Shown: in pieces, positions 16,029-23,026 of the stretch
How the letters are laid out: every line of letters starts with the position of its first letter
Position numbering within the stretch: the stretch's first letter is position 1
DNA from: Terriglobales bacterium
Lineage (GTDB): Bacteria > Acidobacteriota > Terriglobia > Terriglobales > Acidobacteriaceae
Reading direction: 5' to 3'
Assembly: GCA_035567895.1 (NCBI GenBank)
Contig: DATMPC010000109.1
Coordinates: 1 to 45,764, forward strand
Length of the DNA stretch: 45,764 bases
Program-made: the position numbers and the translations under genes
The notes under the pieces: generated by a model
The model's database searches: none
Seen by the model: only the letters and a program-made list of their open reading frames with translations
Told to the model about the DNA's origin: nothing

Positions 16029-16691
16029 CTACTTCTCTACGCGGACGAACTGATTGGTGGTTGCATCCACCACCACATCGAGGTCCGGTTCGTTGGTGCT
16101 TTTTCCGTAGACGACGTGCCATACCAGCATGGACCTCCGTCCCTCCCAACTCAGCCGGTAGTTCACCGGGAGGTCTGGATCTTTCTTTAGCAGTGCAACA
16201 CCCCCATGCTTCTGGGCGGTTTCGAGTGCCTGGTCCGTGTCGAACTTCAGGTACACGAGTTGGAATGGCTGAGTAGACTTATTGGTCGCGCTCCAACTAT
16301 CTTCAGTCCCGGGAGTGATGCCCGGACTCGGCGCATCCGGGCCGGTCAGGCCCGACCACATGTAGGTCTTCATAGACTGGCGACTCGACGAGGCAAAGGT
16401 TCCCCGCCAAATAGCCGATTTTCCATCATGTCCAAGCGGCGCTTCAGGATTCCCGCCGGCATGCTTGTAGTTCTGAGACTCCAGGCTGACTGGCTCCGTG
16501 TCTCCGGCCCAGCCACGTGAGGTCGTATAGAGCCTCTGGAAGGCTATGCGACCACTCCCGACATCGCTCTGCTTCGGAGGCTCAGGTTTCGCCGGAGCCG
16601 ACGCCGTCTCGCGGCTAGAGGGAGATGAAGAGCACGCAAGCATCGCGCAAGCCGCGCAAAGCGTCAAAACCGTCTTCCAAATCGTCGTCAT
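16029..16691 (-). CDS. Putative lipoprotein with PepSY-like C-terminus
   Basis: 220 residues from the ATG at 16691; the frame stays open to 16922 but the added N-terminus is not signal-like. MTTIWKTVLTLCAACAMLACSSS contains a lipobox (LAC) with the lipidated Cys at about residue 20, followed by a Ser/Pro linker. The body is a soluble domain that I do not recognise. The last 45 residues (YRLSWEGRRSMLVWHVVYG ... DLDVVVDATTNQFVRVEK) resemble a PepSY repeat, whose members are often inhibitory or binding modules in the periplasm. It is divergent from the DinB gene at 16917. Confidence 0.7.
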   Translation of the reverse strand: MTTIWKTVLTLCAACAMLACSSSPSSRETASAPAKPEPPKQSDVGSGRIAFQRLYTTSRGWAGDTEPVSLESQNYKHAGGNPEAPLGHDGKSAIWRGTFASSSRQSMKTYMWSGLTGPDAPSPGITPGTEDSWSATNKSTQPFQLVYLKFDTDQALETAQKHGGVALLKKDPDLPVNYRLSWEGRRSMLVWHVVYGKSTNEPDLDVVVDATTNQFVRVEK

Positions 16692-16916
16692 TGGAGCTAA
16701 TAATACCTTCAACTTTTCGTCAGATACCCGGATGCTGCGGTCGGGAATCAAGCTCACCACCTGCGACCAGAAGGGCGTTCCTCTGCGCGGCTTTCCGCTT
16801 AAAGAAAGTTCGACCCTTTCCCTGTCCGCCTCATCGATTGGAGAAAGATTCCGCAACTGATTGCAGTCGGCCCGGTTTATATACATTGAAGACTTAATCC
16901 AACTGGAGTAAGGGAC

Positions 16917-17453
16917 TTGCATCCGACCACCAAGCAGATTCGTGACGCAGTTGCCAACTCAACCGACGGTCTATCTGAGCATCAACTTCGCCTGCATCCT
17001 GAGGGCAAATGGGATTCTGCGGGGATCCTGGAGCATCTCGCGCTCACCTTCGGCACGACCGCACGCCTGTTCGAGAAGCTTTTGCGAGAAGGCCGCCCGC
17101 TGGCAACTTCGCCGACACTAAAGCATCGCGCCGCACAACTCTGCGTGCTGACGTTCAGCTATATCCCGAGTGGAAGAAAGAGTCCGAAGCGAGTTGAACC
17201 CACAGGAATCAGCGGCCGCGAAGCGACAGAGCTGATCTTCGCTAATCTGGAGAAGATGGACTTGGCATTCGCAGAATGCGAGCGGAGATTTGGAGAGAAG
17301 GTGAAGATTGCCGACCATCCTGTTTTGGGACCGATCCGTCTGAGCGGATGGCGCAAATTCCATCTCCTCCACACCCGCCACCACATGAAGCAGGTCGACG
17401 AACTCACGGCCACGTATGCAGCCCTCAACCGCGACATCGCCGCCGCGAGCTAG
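16917..17453 (+). CDS. DinB-like four-helix protein
   Basis: 178 residues starting at a TTG (16917) with GGAG upstream; no other in-frame start fits. The pattern is that of DinB/YfiT-like or DUF1569 proteins: WDSAGILEHLALTFG supplies the first metal His (EHL), and HLLHTRHHMKQVDEL near the C-terminus supplies the His pair. Members form a four-helix bundle with a bound divalent metal and act as thiol-S-transferases or have unknown functions. It lies between two minus-strand genes and is probably monocistronic. Confidence 0.82.
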   Translation: MHPTTKQIRDAVANSTDGLSEHQLRLHPEGKWDSAGILEHLALTFGTTARLFEKLLREGRPLATSPTLKHRAAQLCVLTFSYIPSGRKSPKRVEPTGISGREATELIFANLEKMDLAFAECERRFGEKVKIADHPVLGPIRLSGWRKFHLLHTRHHMKQVDELTATYAALNRDIAAAS

Positions 17454-17570
17454 GACCCACCGGAGGCGCGTGGTGTTGATGGGTTCATTCTGGCGCACCT
17501 CTCTGTTTGTGGCCGTCGCCGCTGATTTGCCCCAGCGTCCCAACCTGAAATGGGAACACGCGAGTGAATT

Positions 17571-18119
17571 CTACTTGCCGTGTTCCAGGTATTTCGCCAT
17601 AGGTTCCCAATAATGACTCTTCCAGCCTATTGCCAGATGAGCTGCGCTACCTTGCGGGAAACCAGTGTGGTCGAAGACGAGCCGGGTTCCGGAGCCGGAA
17701 TCATGCAGCTCGAACTTGGCAATGGAATACACACCCGGCGCCCAACCGTCGTCGCGCCAGGCCTGGACGATGCGCTGATTCGGCACCAGCTCGATGTGTC
17801 TTCCCGTAATGTGGCCTGCGAATAGAGAGAACGCGCCCCCTACCTGACCACTGATGTGCGCCGTCGCGCCAGGCATGCTGAACTCGGTGATCTTGCTGAA
17901 TTGCCCAGGATCGGTCAGCGCCTTGTATACGCGATCAGGAGCCGCTTTGAATACCACTTCCTGATGAATAGCTTCACTGTGGTTGGAGATCTCCTCGCTC
18001 TCCGCAGCTAAGGCCGAGACGGGCGAGATGAGAAACGGCAGGCCCGAAAGACCAAGCAGCGAACAAACCGACGCCATCCGCAAGGAAAATTCCCGACGAT
18101 TCGAGAATGCAGACATCAT
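17571..18119 (-). CDS. Exported SRPBCC (START/AHSA1-like) domain protein
   Basis: 182 residues; the start is the first of two adjacent ATGs with a strong GAGGAGG site. The N-terminus (NRREFSLRMASVCSLLGLSGLPFLISPVSALAA) has a twin arginine and a hydrophobic core, so it may be a Tat signal. The mature domain (about 45-180) is an SRPBCC fold: HQEVVFKAAPDRVYKALTDPGQF, GGAFSLFAGHITGRHIEL, and RLVFDHTGFPQGSAAHLAIGWKSHYWEPM. Export of this fold is unusual because most relatives are cytoplasmic. It is divergent from the ArsR-SRPBCC pair, with a palindrome between them (18171-18196), so it may be part of the same regulon. Confidence 0.87.
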   Translation of the reverse strand: MMSAFSNRREFSLRMASVCSLLGLSGLPFLISPVSALAAESEEISNHSEAIHQEVVFKAAPDRVYKALTDPGQFSKITEFSMPGATAHISGQVGGAFSLFAGHITGRHIELVPNQRIVQAWRDDGWAPGVYSIAKFELHDSGSGTRLVFDHTGFPQGSAAHLAIGWKSHYWEPMAKYLEHGK

Positions 18120-18170
18120 GAATCCTCCTCACATGCCGAGCGCTCCGATTTCAATATCAATAGCGCTGGC

Positions 18171-18196
18171 AATATTTAACAAGATTGTTTAATATT
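18171..18196. promoter_or_regulatory. 26-bp palindrome, candidate ArsR operator
   Basis: AATATTTAACAA (18171-18182) and TTGTTTAATATT (18185-18196) are inverted copies with one mismatch, in the 102-base gap between two divergent genes. AT-rich palindromes of this kind upstream of ArsR genes are typical autoregulatory sites. It overlaps the likely promoter region of 18222-18578 and could also govern 17571-18119. Confidence 0.65.
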
Positions 18197-18221
18197 AAAT
18201 TCCTATACGGGAAGCGGATGC

Positions 18222-18578
18222 ATGTTGTCAACCACGAAAACAAAACCATCTTTGTCCGACGCCAGGCTCGACGCGGTATTCCGTGCGCTGGGCGACCGCA
18301 CGCGGCGGGCATTACTGGCCAGGCTGTCCCATGGTCCCGCGATGGTCACCGAACTGGCGGAGCCGTTTCGCATGTCGCTGCCCGCAGTATCGCGACATAT
18401 CCGGGTGCTGGAAAAAGCTCGCCTGGTTGCGAGAAGCGTCGATGGCAGGGTGCACCGCTGCTCATTCCGGGCGGAGCCGCTCCAGGGAGTACAGCAGTGG
18501 CTCAATCACTACCGCCACTTCTGGGAGGGAACACTCGACTCCCTCGCCTCGTACGCCGAGCACAGCAAACACGAATAA
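18222..18578 (+). CDS. ArsR family winged-helix transcriptional regulator
   Basis: 118 residues. The winged helix spans about 15-95: AVFRALGDRTRRALLARLSHGPAMVTELAEPFRMSLPAVSRHIRVLEKARLVARSVDGRVHRCSF. No Cys cluster of the metal-sensing subgroup is present, so this is the non-metal type commonly paired with SRPBCC/AHSA1 proteins. The SRPBCC gene follows 20 bases downstream on the same strand, and a 26-bp palindrome lies 25 bases upstream, so autorepression is likely. The ATG at 18222 has a GGAAG site. Confidence 0.94.
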   Translation: MLSTTKTKPSLSDARLDAVFRALGDRTRRALLARLSHGPAMVTELAEPFRMSLPAVSRHIRVLEKARLVARSVDGRVHRCSFRAEPLQGVQQWLNHYRHFWEGTLDSLASYAEHSKHE

Positions 18579-18598
18579 GAGCGCGAAGGGAGACGCCA

Positions 18599-19054
18599 TT
18601 GCCTGAACAGACAGCAAGCCAGCGGGAGACCTTGAGGCTTGAAGTACGCAAGACGATCGCCGCAACGCCAGAGTGGCTCTTCGCTGCCTGGACTCAGCCG
18701 GAGCGCCTCAAGCAATGGTGGGGTCCCGAAGGCGTTACCTGCATCGATGCGGTTGTGGACTTGCGCGTCGGAGGCAAATACCGAATTGGGAATCGCCTGC
18801 CTGACGGGAAAGTGCTTTGGATTATCGGCGAGTACCGCGTCGTGCAGCCGCCAATGAAACTCGCCTACACGTGGCAAATCGAATCCGAAACCCATGCCTC
18901 GGAAATCGTTACAGTGAGCTTCGAGCCCCGCGAGAACGGAACCGAAGTCGCTGTGATCCACGAGCGCATCCCCGATGTCGCTATTCGAGACCAACATCAA
19001 TACGGGTGGCAAGGCTGCCTCTCCGGCCTGGCGGAGTACGCTGCGCTCAGTTAA
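18599..19054 (+). CDS. SRPBCC (AHSA1-type) domain protein
   Basis: 151 residues from a TTG at 18599 with a GGGAG site; the same frame is open back to 18185, but that stretch overlaps the ArsR gene. The fold is clear: RKTIAATPEWLFAAWTQPERLKQWWGPEGV, GGKYRIG, and HERIPDVAIRDQHQYGWQGCLSGLAEY. This is the AHSA1/START-like family that often follows ArsR genes and is thought to bind a hydrophobic ligand. It is cytoplasmic (no signal) and sits in an operon with the regulator. Confidence 0.9.
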   Translation: MPEQTASQRETLRLEVRKTIAATPEWLFAAWTQPERLKQWWGPEGVTCIDAVVDLRVGGKYRIGNRLPDGKVLWIIGEYRVVQPPMKLAYTWQIESETHASEIVTVSFEPRENGTEVAVIHERIPDVAIRDQHQYGWQGCLSGLAEYAALS

Positions 19055-19461
19055 CCGGAGCCCCTAGCATATGGAGATCGGCGGCAGCGCACACGAGCGC
19101 CGAAGGCGCGCCAATCTGGTAGTCGGTTTTTGCATTTGATGTTGCCTTAACCGATTGCCGATTACCGATTGCCGGTTTTTCGAGCCTACCCTGACTTTTA
19201 GCTTGAGCGCAAAAGCGCGAAACCCCTGGTTGGCTGCTTCCCCTGTTCCCTGTCCCCTGTAACCTGTCCCCTGTAACCTGTCCCCTAGTCTTTGTATGGT
19301 TGTCTGAACGGACCAGAACGGGAAGGGGGACGCCGGGAGACCCGCCACGCTCTCTACCGGTTCCTTAACGGGAAGAAGACAAGGGTGAGGTACTCGGCCA
19401 ACATCAACGACAAGATCCTGCTTGTGTTACCATCGTCGGCTCAGATTCGCAATCCAGAGCT
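19055..19461. other. Gene-free stretch with short tandem repeats
   Basis: 407 bases. At 19147-19180 the unit CCGATTGCCG/CCGATTACCG repeats three times. At 19241-19288 a 14-base unit, CCTGTCCCCTGTAA, is repeated about three times. No gene, promoter or terminator could be supported here. Confidence 0.5.
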
Positions 19462-19839
19462 ATGACCCCTAAGATGCGTCCCAAAACGGTTGACGAATAC
19501 ATCAGTGTAGCTCCCAGAGAAACGCAGAAAAAGCTGCGGGAGATGCGCGATTGCATCCGCAACGCAGCTCCCGGCTCAACCGAGGGATTGAAATGGGGCA
19601 TGCCGGCATATTCCCATAAGAGGATTCTCCTCACCTTCGCCGCCCACAAGAATCACATAGGCTTTCATCCGACTCCATCGGCGGTAAAGGCTTTCGCGAA
19701 GGAGCTCTCGGAATTTGTAACATCCGACAATTCTGTTCAGTTTCCACTGCAAAAGCCGTTGCCGTTAGATCTGATCCGCAGGATGACCGAGTTTCGCGTT
19801 CGGGAGAGCGTCGAGGAAGATAAGAAGTGGCGAACCTGA
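19462..19839 (+). CDS. DUF1801 family protein (YdhG/frataxin-like fold)
   Basis: 125 residues. The pattern VDEYISVAPRETQKKLREMRDCIRNAAPGSTEGLKWGMPAYSHKRILLTFAAHKNHIGFHPTPSAV is typical of DUF1801, with the conserved E-x-x-x-W-x-MPAY segment followed by a hydrophobic strand and the GFHP loop. The family has a frataxin-like fold and is sometimes called an intracellular iron chaperone, but direct evidence is limited. No ribosome site is obvious before the ATG at 19462. It stands alone. Confidence 0.88.
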   Translation: MTPKMRPKTVDEYISVAPRETQKKLREMRDCIRNAAPGSTEGLKWGMPAYSHKRILLTFAAHKNHIGFHPTPSAVKAFAKELSEFVTSDNSVQFPLQKPLPLDLIRRMTEFRVRESVEEDKKWRT

Positions 19840-20141
19840 CGATTCCAAACCTTTTCCAGGATATGAATGCATTGCTCCCCGGCTCATGTTCGTAAACAAG
19901 GACTGCGGTAGTCTTGCGGGTCTGTCGTGCTTTATGGGAAACCACCACACAAGTACTTAACTCGAATTGTGCCGCGCGGCCTGATCCGTAGTGTCCTATC
20001 GTGGTTGCTTGGAATCGCGACATCACTGCCGGCGGTTGGGTATCATGAGGTGCCCATGGTCACGAGATCTGGGCTCAGAACGTGGATCGCGCGGTGAGAA
20101 ACCGCCCCGCGCCGACGCGGAAACCCGGAGGAGGAACTACG
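19840..20141. other. Gene-free stretch
   Basis: 302 bases between DUF1801 and the DoxX-like gene. Base composition rises sharply in GC near 20090. I see no gene or repeat in it. Confidence 0.4.
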
Positions 20142-20513
20142 ATGAACATCCTGTTGTGGGTCCTGCAGGTACTCGCCGCGCTCCTCTACGGCGCGTCGGG
20201 CGTCATGAAGGTCTTCATGTTCGACAACATAAGCAAGGATGTCCCGTCCTTTGGCGCGTTGCCGCGGGAAGCCTGGACGGCCCTCGGCATCCTCGAACTC
20301 GTCTGCACGGTCGGGCTGATCGTCCCCGCCGCCTTCCACTGGCACCCGGCGCTCACGGTGGTGGCCGCCACGGTCCTAGCGATCGAGAGCCTCGTGTTCG
20401 TCGGGGTGCACGCCAAGTACCGCGAGATCACGACCATCATCATGAGCGGCGTGCTGGGTCTTCTCATGGCGTTCATCGCGTACGAGCGGATGGTCCTGAA
20501 ACCGATCCTCTGA
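20142..20513 (+). CDS. DoxX-like four-helix membrane protein
   Basis: 123 residues from the ATG at 20142, which has an excellent GGAGGAGGA site; the open frame to 20082 adds a non-membrane Arg/Pro stretch and is rejected. Four predicted TM helices: NILLWVLQVLAALLYGASGVMKV, LGILELVCTVGLIVPAAF, ALTVVAATVLAIESLVFVGVHA and IMSGVLGLLMAFIAY. The glycine-rich first helix (LYGASGVMKV) is the DoxX signature. Members are inner-membrane proteins linked loosely to redox metabolism. The codon choice is strongly GC-biased (runs of GTC, GCC, CTC) and unlike the neighbours, suggesting recent transfer from a higher-GC genome. Confidence 0.88.
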   Translation: MNILLWVLQVLAALLYGASGVMKVFMFDNISKDVPSFGALPREAWTALGILELVCTVGLIVPAAFHWHPALTVVAATVLAIESLVFVGVHAKYREITTIIMSGVLGLLMAFIAYERMVLKPIL

Positions 20514-21246
20514 ACGGCGGCCGACCCCTGCAGCCCCCCCGTGACGCCCGTGTTGCATCTTCTCTCAAAAGAGTGCACTCCGCAGCCTTGGAGCCGGGCT
20601 TGCGCAGCTCCTGCGCAGCATCAAAGTGGCAATAACACTACTGAAAACTAAATAAGTGCATAGTGCCTAGTGTCGGGTTGTTATGGTCACTGATTCTCAC
20701 GTCCTCTGGGACGGACTTACTCCTTCATACAGTTTACAAACACAACTCGCCCCACATCTTTCTTTGATTGACTACAAGCAAGCCCCTTCACGCTTACTTC
20801 AAGTGTATGACTTATAAGCTGTTTCTCTTGCTTAACGACTGCGCTACTCAGTTCGCGGGTTTTCGCATCACGTCATAACTTCATTACATCTCATGGCTGG
20901 CGGACGAGACCGAACGGTTGCGAGCATTCTCCTCATTCCGCCTACTCATCCCGTGTTGAGAACTTAGACGAGTTGGTGCGAAATCGTCTTTCCTCGCGCA
21001 GAGGAGTAAACACATTTCGTTGTTGTAACCGGTGGGATCGTGCACGCGGAGTTGCATTAGAGGGGTCTTCGCGTGCACACCTAACCTGCGACTAACCAAG
21101 CTGAAGAGATATCAAGACAAAACTCTTCGCAACTATCCGGCCACTGGGAACCCACAGAGAAGTAAAAGACCTCGCACGCAGTCTAAGGCCCCGATTGTTT
21201 ATCACAAAACAAGTTTAAACAAATACGAACTTCACAAGGAGCAAGA
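20514..21246. other. Gene-free stretch of 733 bases
   Basis: GC falls steadily from the end of the DoxX-like gene to AT-richer sequence after 20640. A perfect 9-bp inverted repeat (GTGCACGCG at 21040-21048 / CGCGTGCAC at 21070-21078) lies about 170 bases upstream of the next gene and may be a leader structure. No coding frame looks real. Confidence 0.5.
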
Positions 21247-22176
21247 ATGAGAAAGCGACTTAGTCTAACGTTATTCACAATGGCTTTCGCGAGTTGTTTT
21301 GCTGTTGCCGCGCAGGCCCAACATTTTTCTTTCACCACCGGTAGCCCCGACGCCAAATTGGGCGCGCTCTCCCGGACTGCTGGTTCCCAGGGACTTGAAA
21401 CCGAAACAGCCGATGATTTCGTGCTGACTCAGCCTACAGTTGTAAGCGGAGCCACGGTTCACGGGCTGATCACAGGGGGCGGTGCCTCTAACGTCACCAG
21501 AGTCGAGGTGGAGATTTACCACATTTTTTCCGCGGACTCCGACGCGAATCGTACACCCAGCGTACCGACGCGAGCCAACTCTCCTTCCGATCACGAAATC
21601 GACAGCGCAACTCGCGATTCCAACGGCGGTACTCTGAGTTTTGTCGCGAATGGGATCGGAGATTTTCAAGTCCAAAATACTGTAGTCAACAGTATCAACA
21701 AGTTTCCCCAGCAGCTTACGCATGGTGAAGGGACGGCGCAGGGCCAGCAGGTGGAAATCGATATCACCTTCAGTACCCCGCTGTTCCTCCCAGCAGGCCA
21801 CTACTTCTTCCGACCCGAGGTTGAAGTAAGCGGCGGCAATTTCTTATTCCTCTCTGCACCCAGGCCGACCACTGCCGGTACTCCCTTTCCTCCCGGGATA
21901 ACCGACTTGCAAGCGTGGATTCGCAATGCCAACCTCTCACCCGACTGGCTGCGTATTGGCGGAGACATTGTGGGCGCCGGAACCTTCAACATGACATTTT
22001 CCCTTGACGGGAATGCTGTTACCGGCATTGGTACGCCCGGACAGCCAAACTGTCACGGAAAGACCGTTTCTGCAATGGCGGATCAGTTTGGCGGCATGGA
22101 AGCCTCCGCTTCAACGCTTGGCTACTCCAGCACGGCCGCCCTGCAGGACGGCATAAGAGTGTTTTGCGAACAATAA
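21247..22176 (+). CDS. Secreted protein of unknown function with Cys-bounded C-terminal module
   Basis: 309 residues; the ATG at 21247 has an AAGGAG site. A signal peptide (MRKRLSLTLFTMAFASCFAVAAQAQ) precedes a beta-rich, Ser/Thr-rich domain of about 235 residues (ADDFVLTQPTVVSGATVHGL and PLFLPAGHYFFRPEV), which looks like a lectin-like or jelly-roll sheet. After a GTPGQP linker the last 42 residues form a separate module: NCHG, a helix on SAMADQFGGMEASASTLGY, and ALQDGIRVFCEQ, with Cys269 and Cys307 placed to bond. I recall similar C-terminal modules in other secreted bacterial proteins, but cannot name a family. Function is unknown. Confidence 0.8.
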   Translation: MRKRLSLTLFTMAFASCFAVAAQAQHFSFTTGSPDAKLGALSRTAGSQGLETETADDFVLTQPTVVSGATVHGLITGGGASNVTRVEVEIYHIFSADSDANRTPSVPTRANSPSDHEIDSATRDSNGGTLSFVANGIGDFQVQNTVVNSINKFPQQLTHGEGTAQGQQVEIDITFSTPLFLPAGHYFFRPEVEVSGGNFLFLSAPRPTTAGTPFPPGITDLQAWIRNANLSPDWLRIGGDIVGAGTFNMTFSLDGNAVTGIGTPGQPNCHGKTVSAMADQFGGMEASASTLGYSSTAALQDGIRVFCEQ

Positions 22177-22203
22177 CGTCGCACTAGACCAACAGGGGAC
22201 AGC

Positions 22204-22242
22204 CCTGAACTGAGCGATTCTAAGCAAATTACACAGTTCAGG
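22204..22242 (+). terminator. Possible terminator or palindrome after 21247-22176
   Basis: CCTGAACTG / CAGTTCAGG, 9 perfect pairs with a 21-base loop, starting 28 bases after the stop. There is no T-tract, so it is a weak terminator candidate. Confidence 0.35.
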
Positions 22243-22351
22243 AGCCTGTCGGAGATAGATTTTTGCGAACGAAGAATCAACAACTTACAAATAATCGAGT
22301 CTCTGTAAGTTATTGATTCCTGGTTCGGGAATCGTTCTCTCCGACAGGCTC
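22242..22351. repeat. 110-bp imperfect palindrome
   Basis: Outer arms GAGCCTGTCGGAGA (22242-22255) and TCTCCGACAGGCTC (22338-22351) are perfect reverse complements. Inner arms GAATCAACAACTTACA and TGTAAGTTATTGATTC match at 15 of 16 positions, and the bases between outer and inner arms also partly pair. The whole block can fold into one long cruciform or hairpin. It contains no gene and ends 22 bases before the inverted repeat of the GIY-YIG element. Confidence 0.8.
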
Positions 22352-22373
22352 TCAGGCCGTTCCCTTTTTTTCT

Positions 22374-22419
22374 AAGACTGTCATTCTGAGGCCCTCTGTT
22401 GGCCGAAGAATCTCCCGCG
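22374..22419 (+). repeat. Left 46-bp terminal inverted repeat of the GIY-YIG element
   Basis: Matches the right copy (22894-22939) in inverted orientation at 45 of 46 positions. Contains GGCCCTCTGTTGGCCGAAG in its centre. Confidence 0.85.
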
Positions 22420-22481
22420 ATGTCTCGGACTGAATTGCAGCTTACTGGCACTTCGGCCAACACCGCGTACAATGTCGAGCC

Positions 22482-22858
22482 GTGAAGGACCACTGCTACT
22501 CCGTCTACATCATGTGCAGCCGGACACACGTGCTCTACATTGGCATTACGAGCGACTTACAGCATCGTGTTTGGCAGCACAAGAATGGACGTTCGAGGGC
22601 TTTACCAAGAAATACAACTGCCACTACCTCGTGTATTTCGAGCGCTACGACAATGTCTACCAAGCGATCGGCCGGGAAAAGGAATTAAAGGGTTGGAAGC
22701 GAGCGAAGAAGATCGCGTTGATTGAATCGGCGAATCCACGCTGGCATGATCTGAGTGAACATTGGGGCCGGCAGATCCTATTTCCGCGACAGTCGAAGGC
22801 GGAGGCTGACGCCACTGTGGCGTCACGAATAAAACTGAAAATTCCGGGTTCCTCGTGA
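22482..22858 (+). pseudogene. GIY-YIG nuclease, broken by a one-base frameshift
   Basis: The frame beginning with GTG at 22482 encodes the first half of a small single-domain GIY-YIG nuclease: YSVYIM, LYIGITSDL and HRVWQHKNG, with the catalytic Arg in the last. Near 22585-22590 the frame breaks. The second half (FEGFTKKYNCHYLVYFERYDN, then AIGREKELKGWKRAKKIALIESANPRWHDL, holding the catalytic Glu in REKELKGW) continues in the frame that is open from 22472 to 22858. One extra base near there would join the halves into a normal protein of about 125 residues. No slippery heptamer is evident, so I call it a decayed copy or an assembly error, not programmed frameshifting. It is the only gene in the inverted-repeat element. 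Confidence 0.88.
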
Positions 22859-22893
22859 AAGTGCCCTACTGGCAGCAATCAAGTCCTACGCAC

Positions 22894-22939
22894 CGCGGGA
22901 GATTCTTCGGCCAACGGAGGGCCTCAGAATGACAGTCTT
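22894..22939 (-). repeat. Right 46-bp terminal inverted repeat of the GIY-YIG element
   Basis: Inverted copy of 22374-22419 with one mismatch. It begins CGCGGGAGATTCTTCGGCC and ends in CAGTCTT. Confidence 0.85.
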
Positions 22940-23026
22940 TAAAAAATCGTGCACCAAAACACTCCTACACTCCGCATTGTTCGCAACAAGGAAAACCAGG
23001 GACAGCTGTCCCCAGGTTCCAGGACA

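Larger units (their letters stand above)
22374..22939. mobile_element. GIY-YIG element with 46-bp terminal inverted repeats
   Basis: A 566-bp unit whose ends are 46-base inverted copies (22374-22419 and 22894-22939) with a single mismatch by hand comparison. The outer bases are AAGACTGTCATTCTGAGG. The repeat core GTTGGCCGAAGAATCTCCCG is shared with the 3841-4020 element (one base changed near its centre, GG to GA). An inverted CTTCGGCCAAC (22451-22461) can pair with GTTGGCCGAAG (22399-22409). The only gene inside is the frameshifted GIY-YIG frame. T-rich runs lie outside both ends (22365-22370 and, inverted, 22940-22946). No target-site duplication is clear. It looks like a nuclease-carrying mobile repeat. 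Confidence 0.7.

Noticed and set aside
18185-18598. In-frame N-terminal extension of the SRPBCC gene
   Set aside because: It overlaps the whole ArsR gene in another frame and the composition is Arg/Gly-rich and non-domain. The TTG at 18599 has a ribosome site.
22482-22858. Programmed ribosomal frameshift in the GIY-YIG gene
   Set aside because: No slippery heptamer or downstream pseudoknot was apparent near 22585; simple indel is the cheaper explanation.
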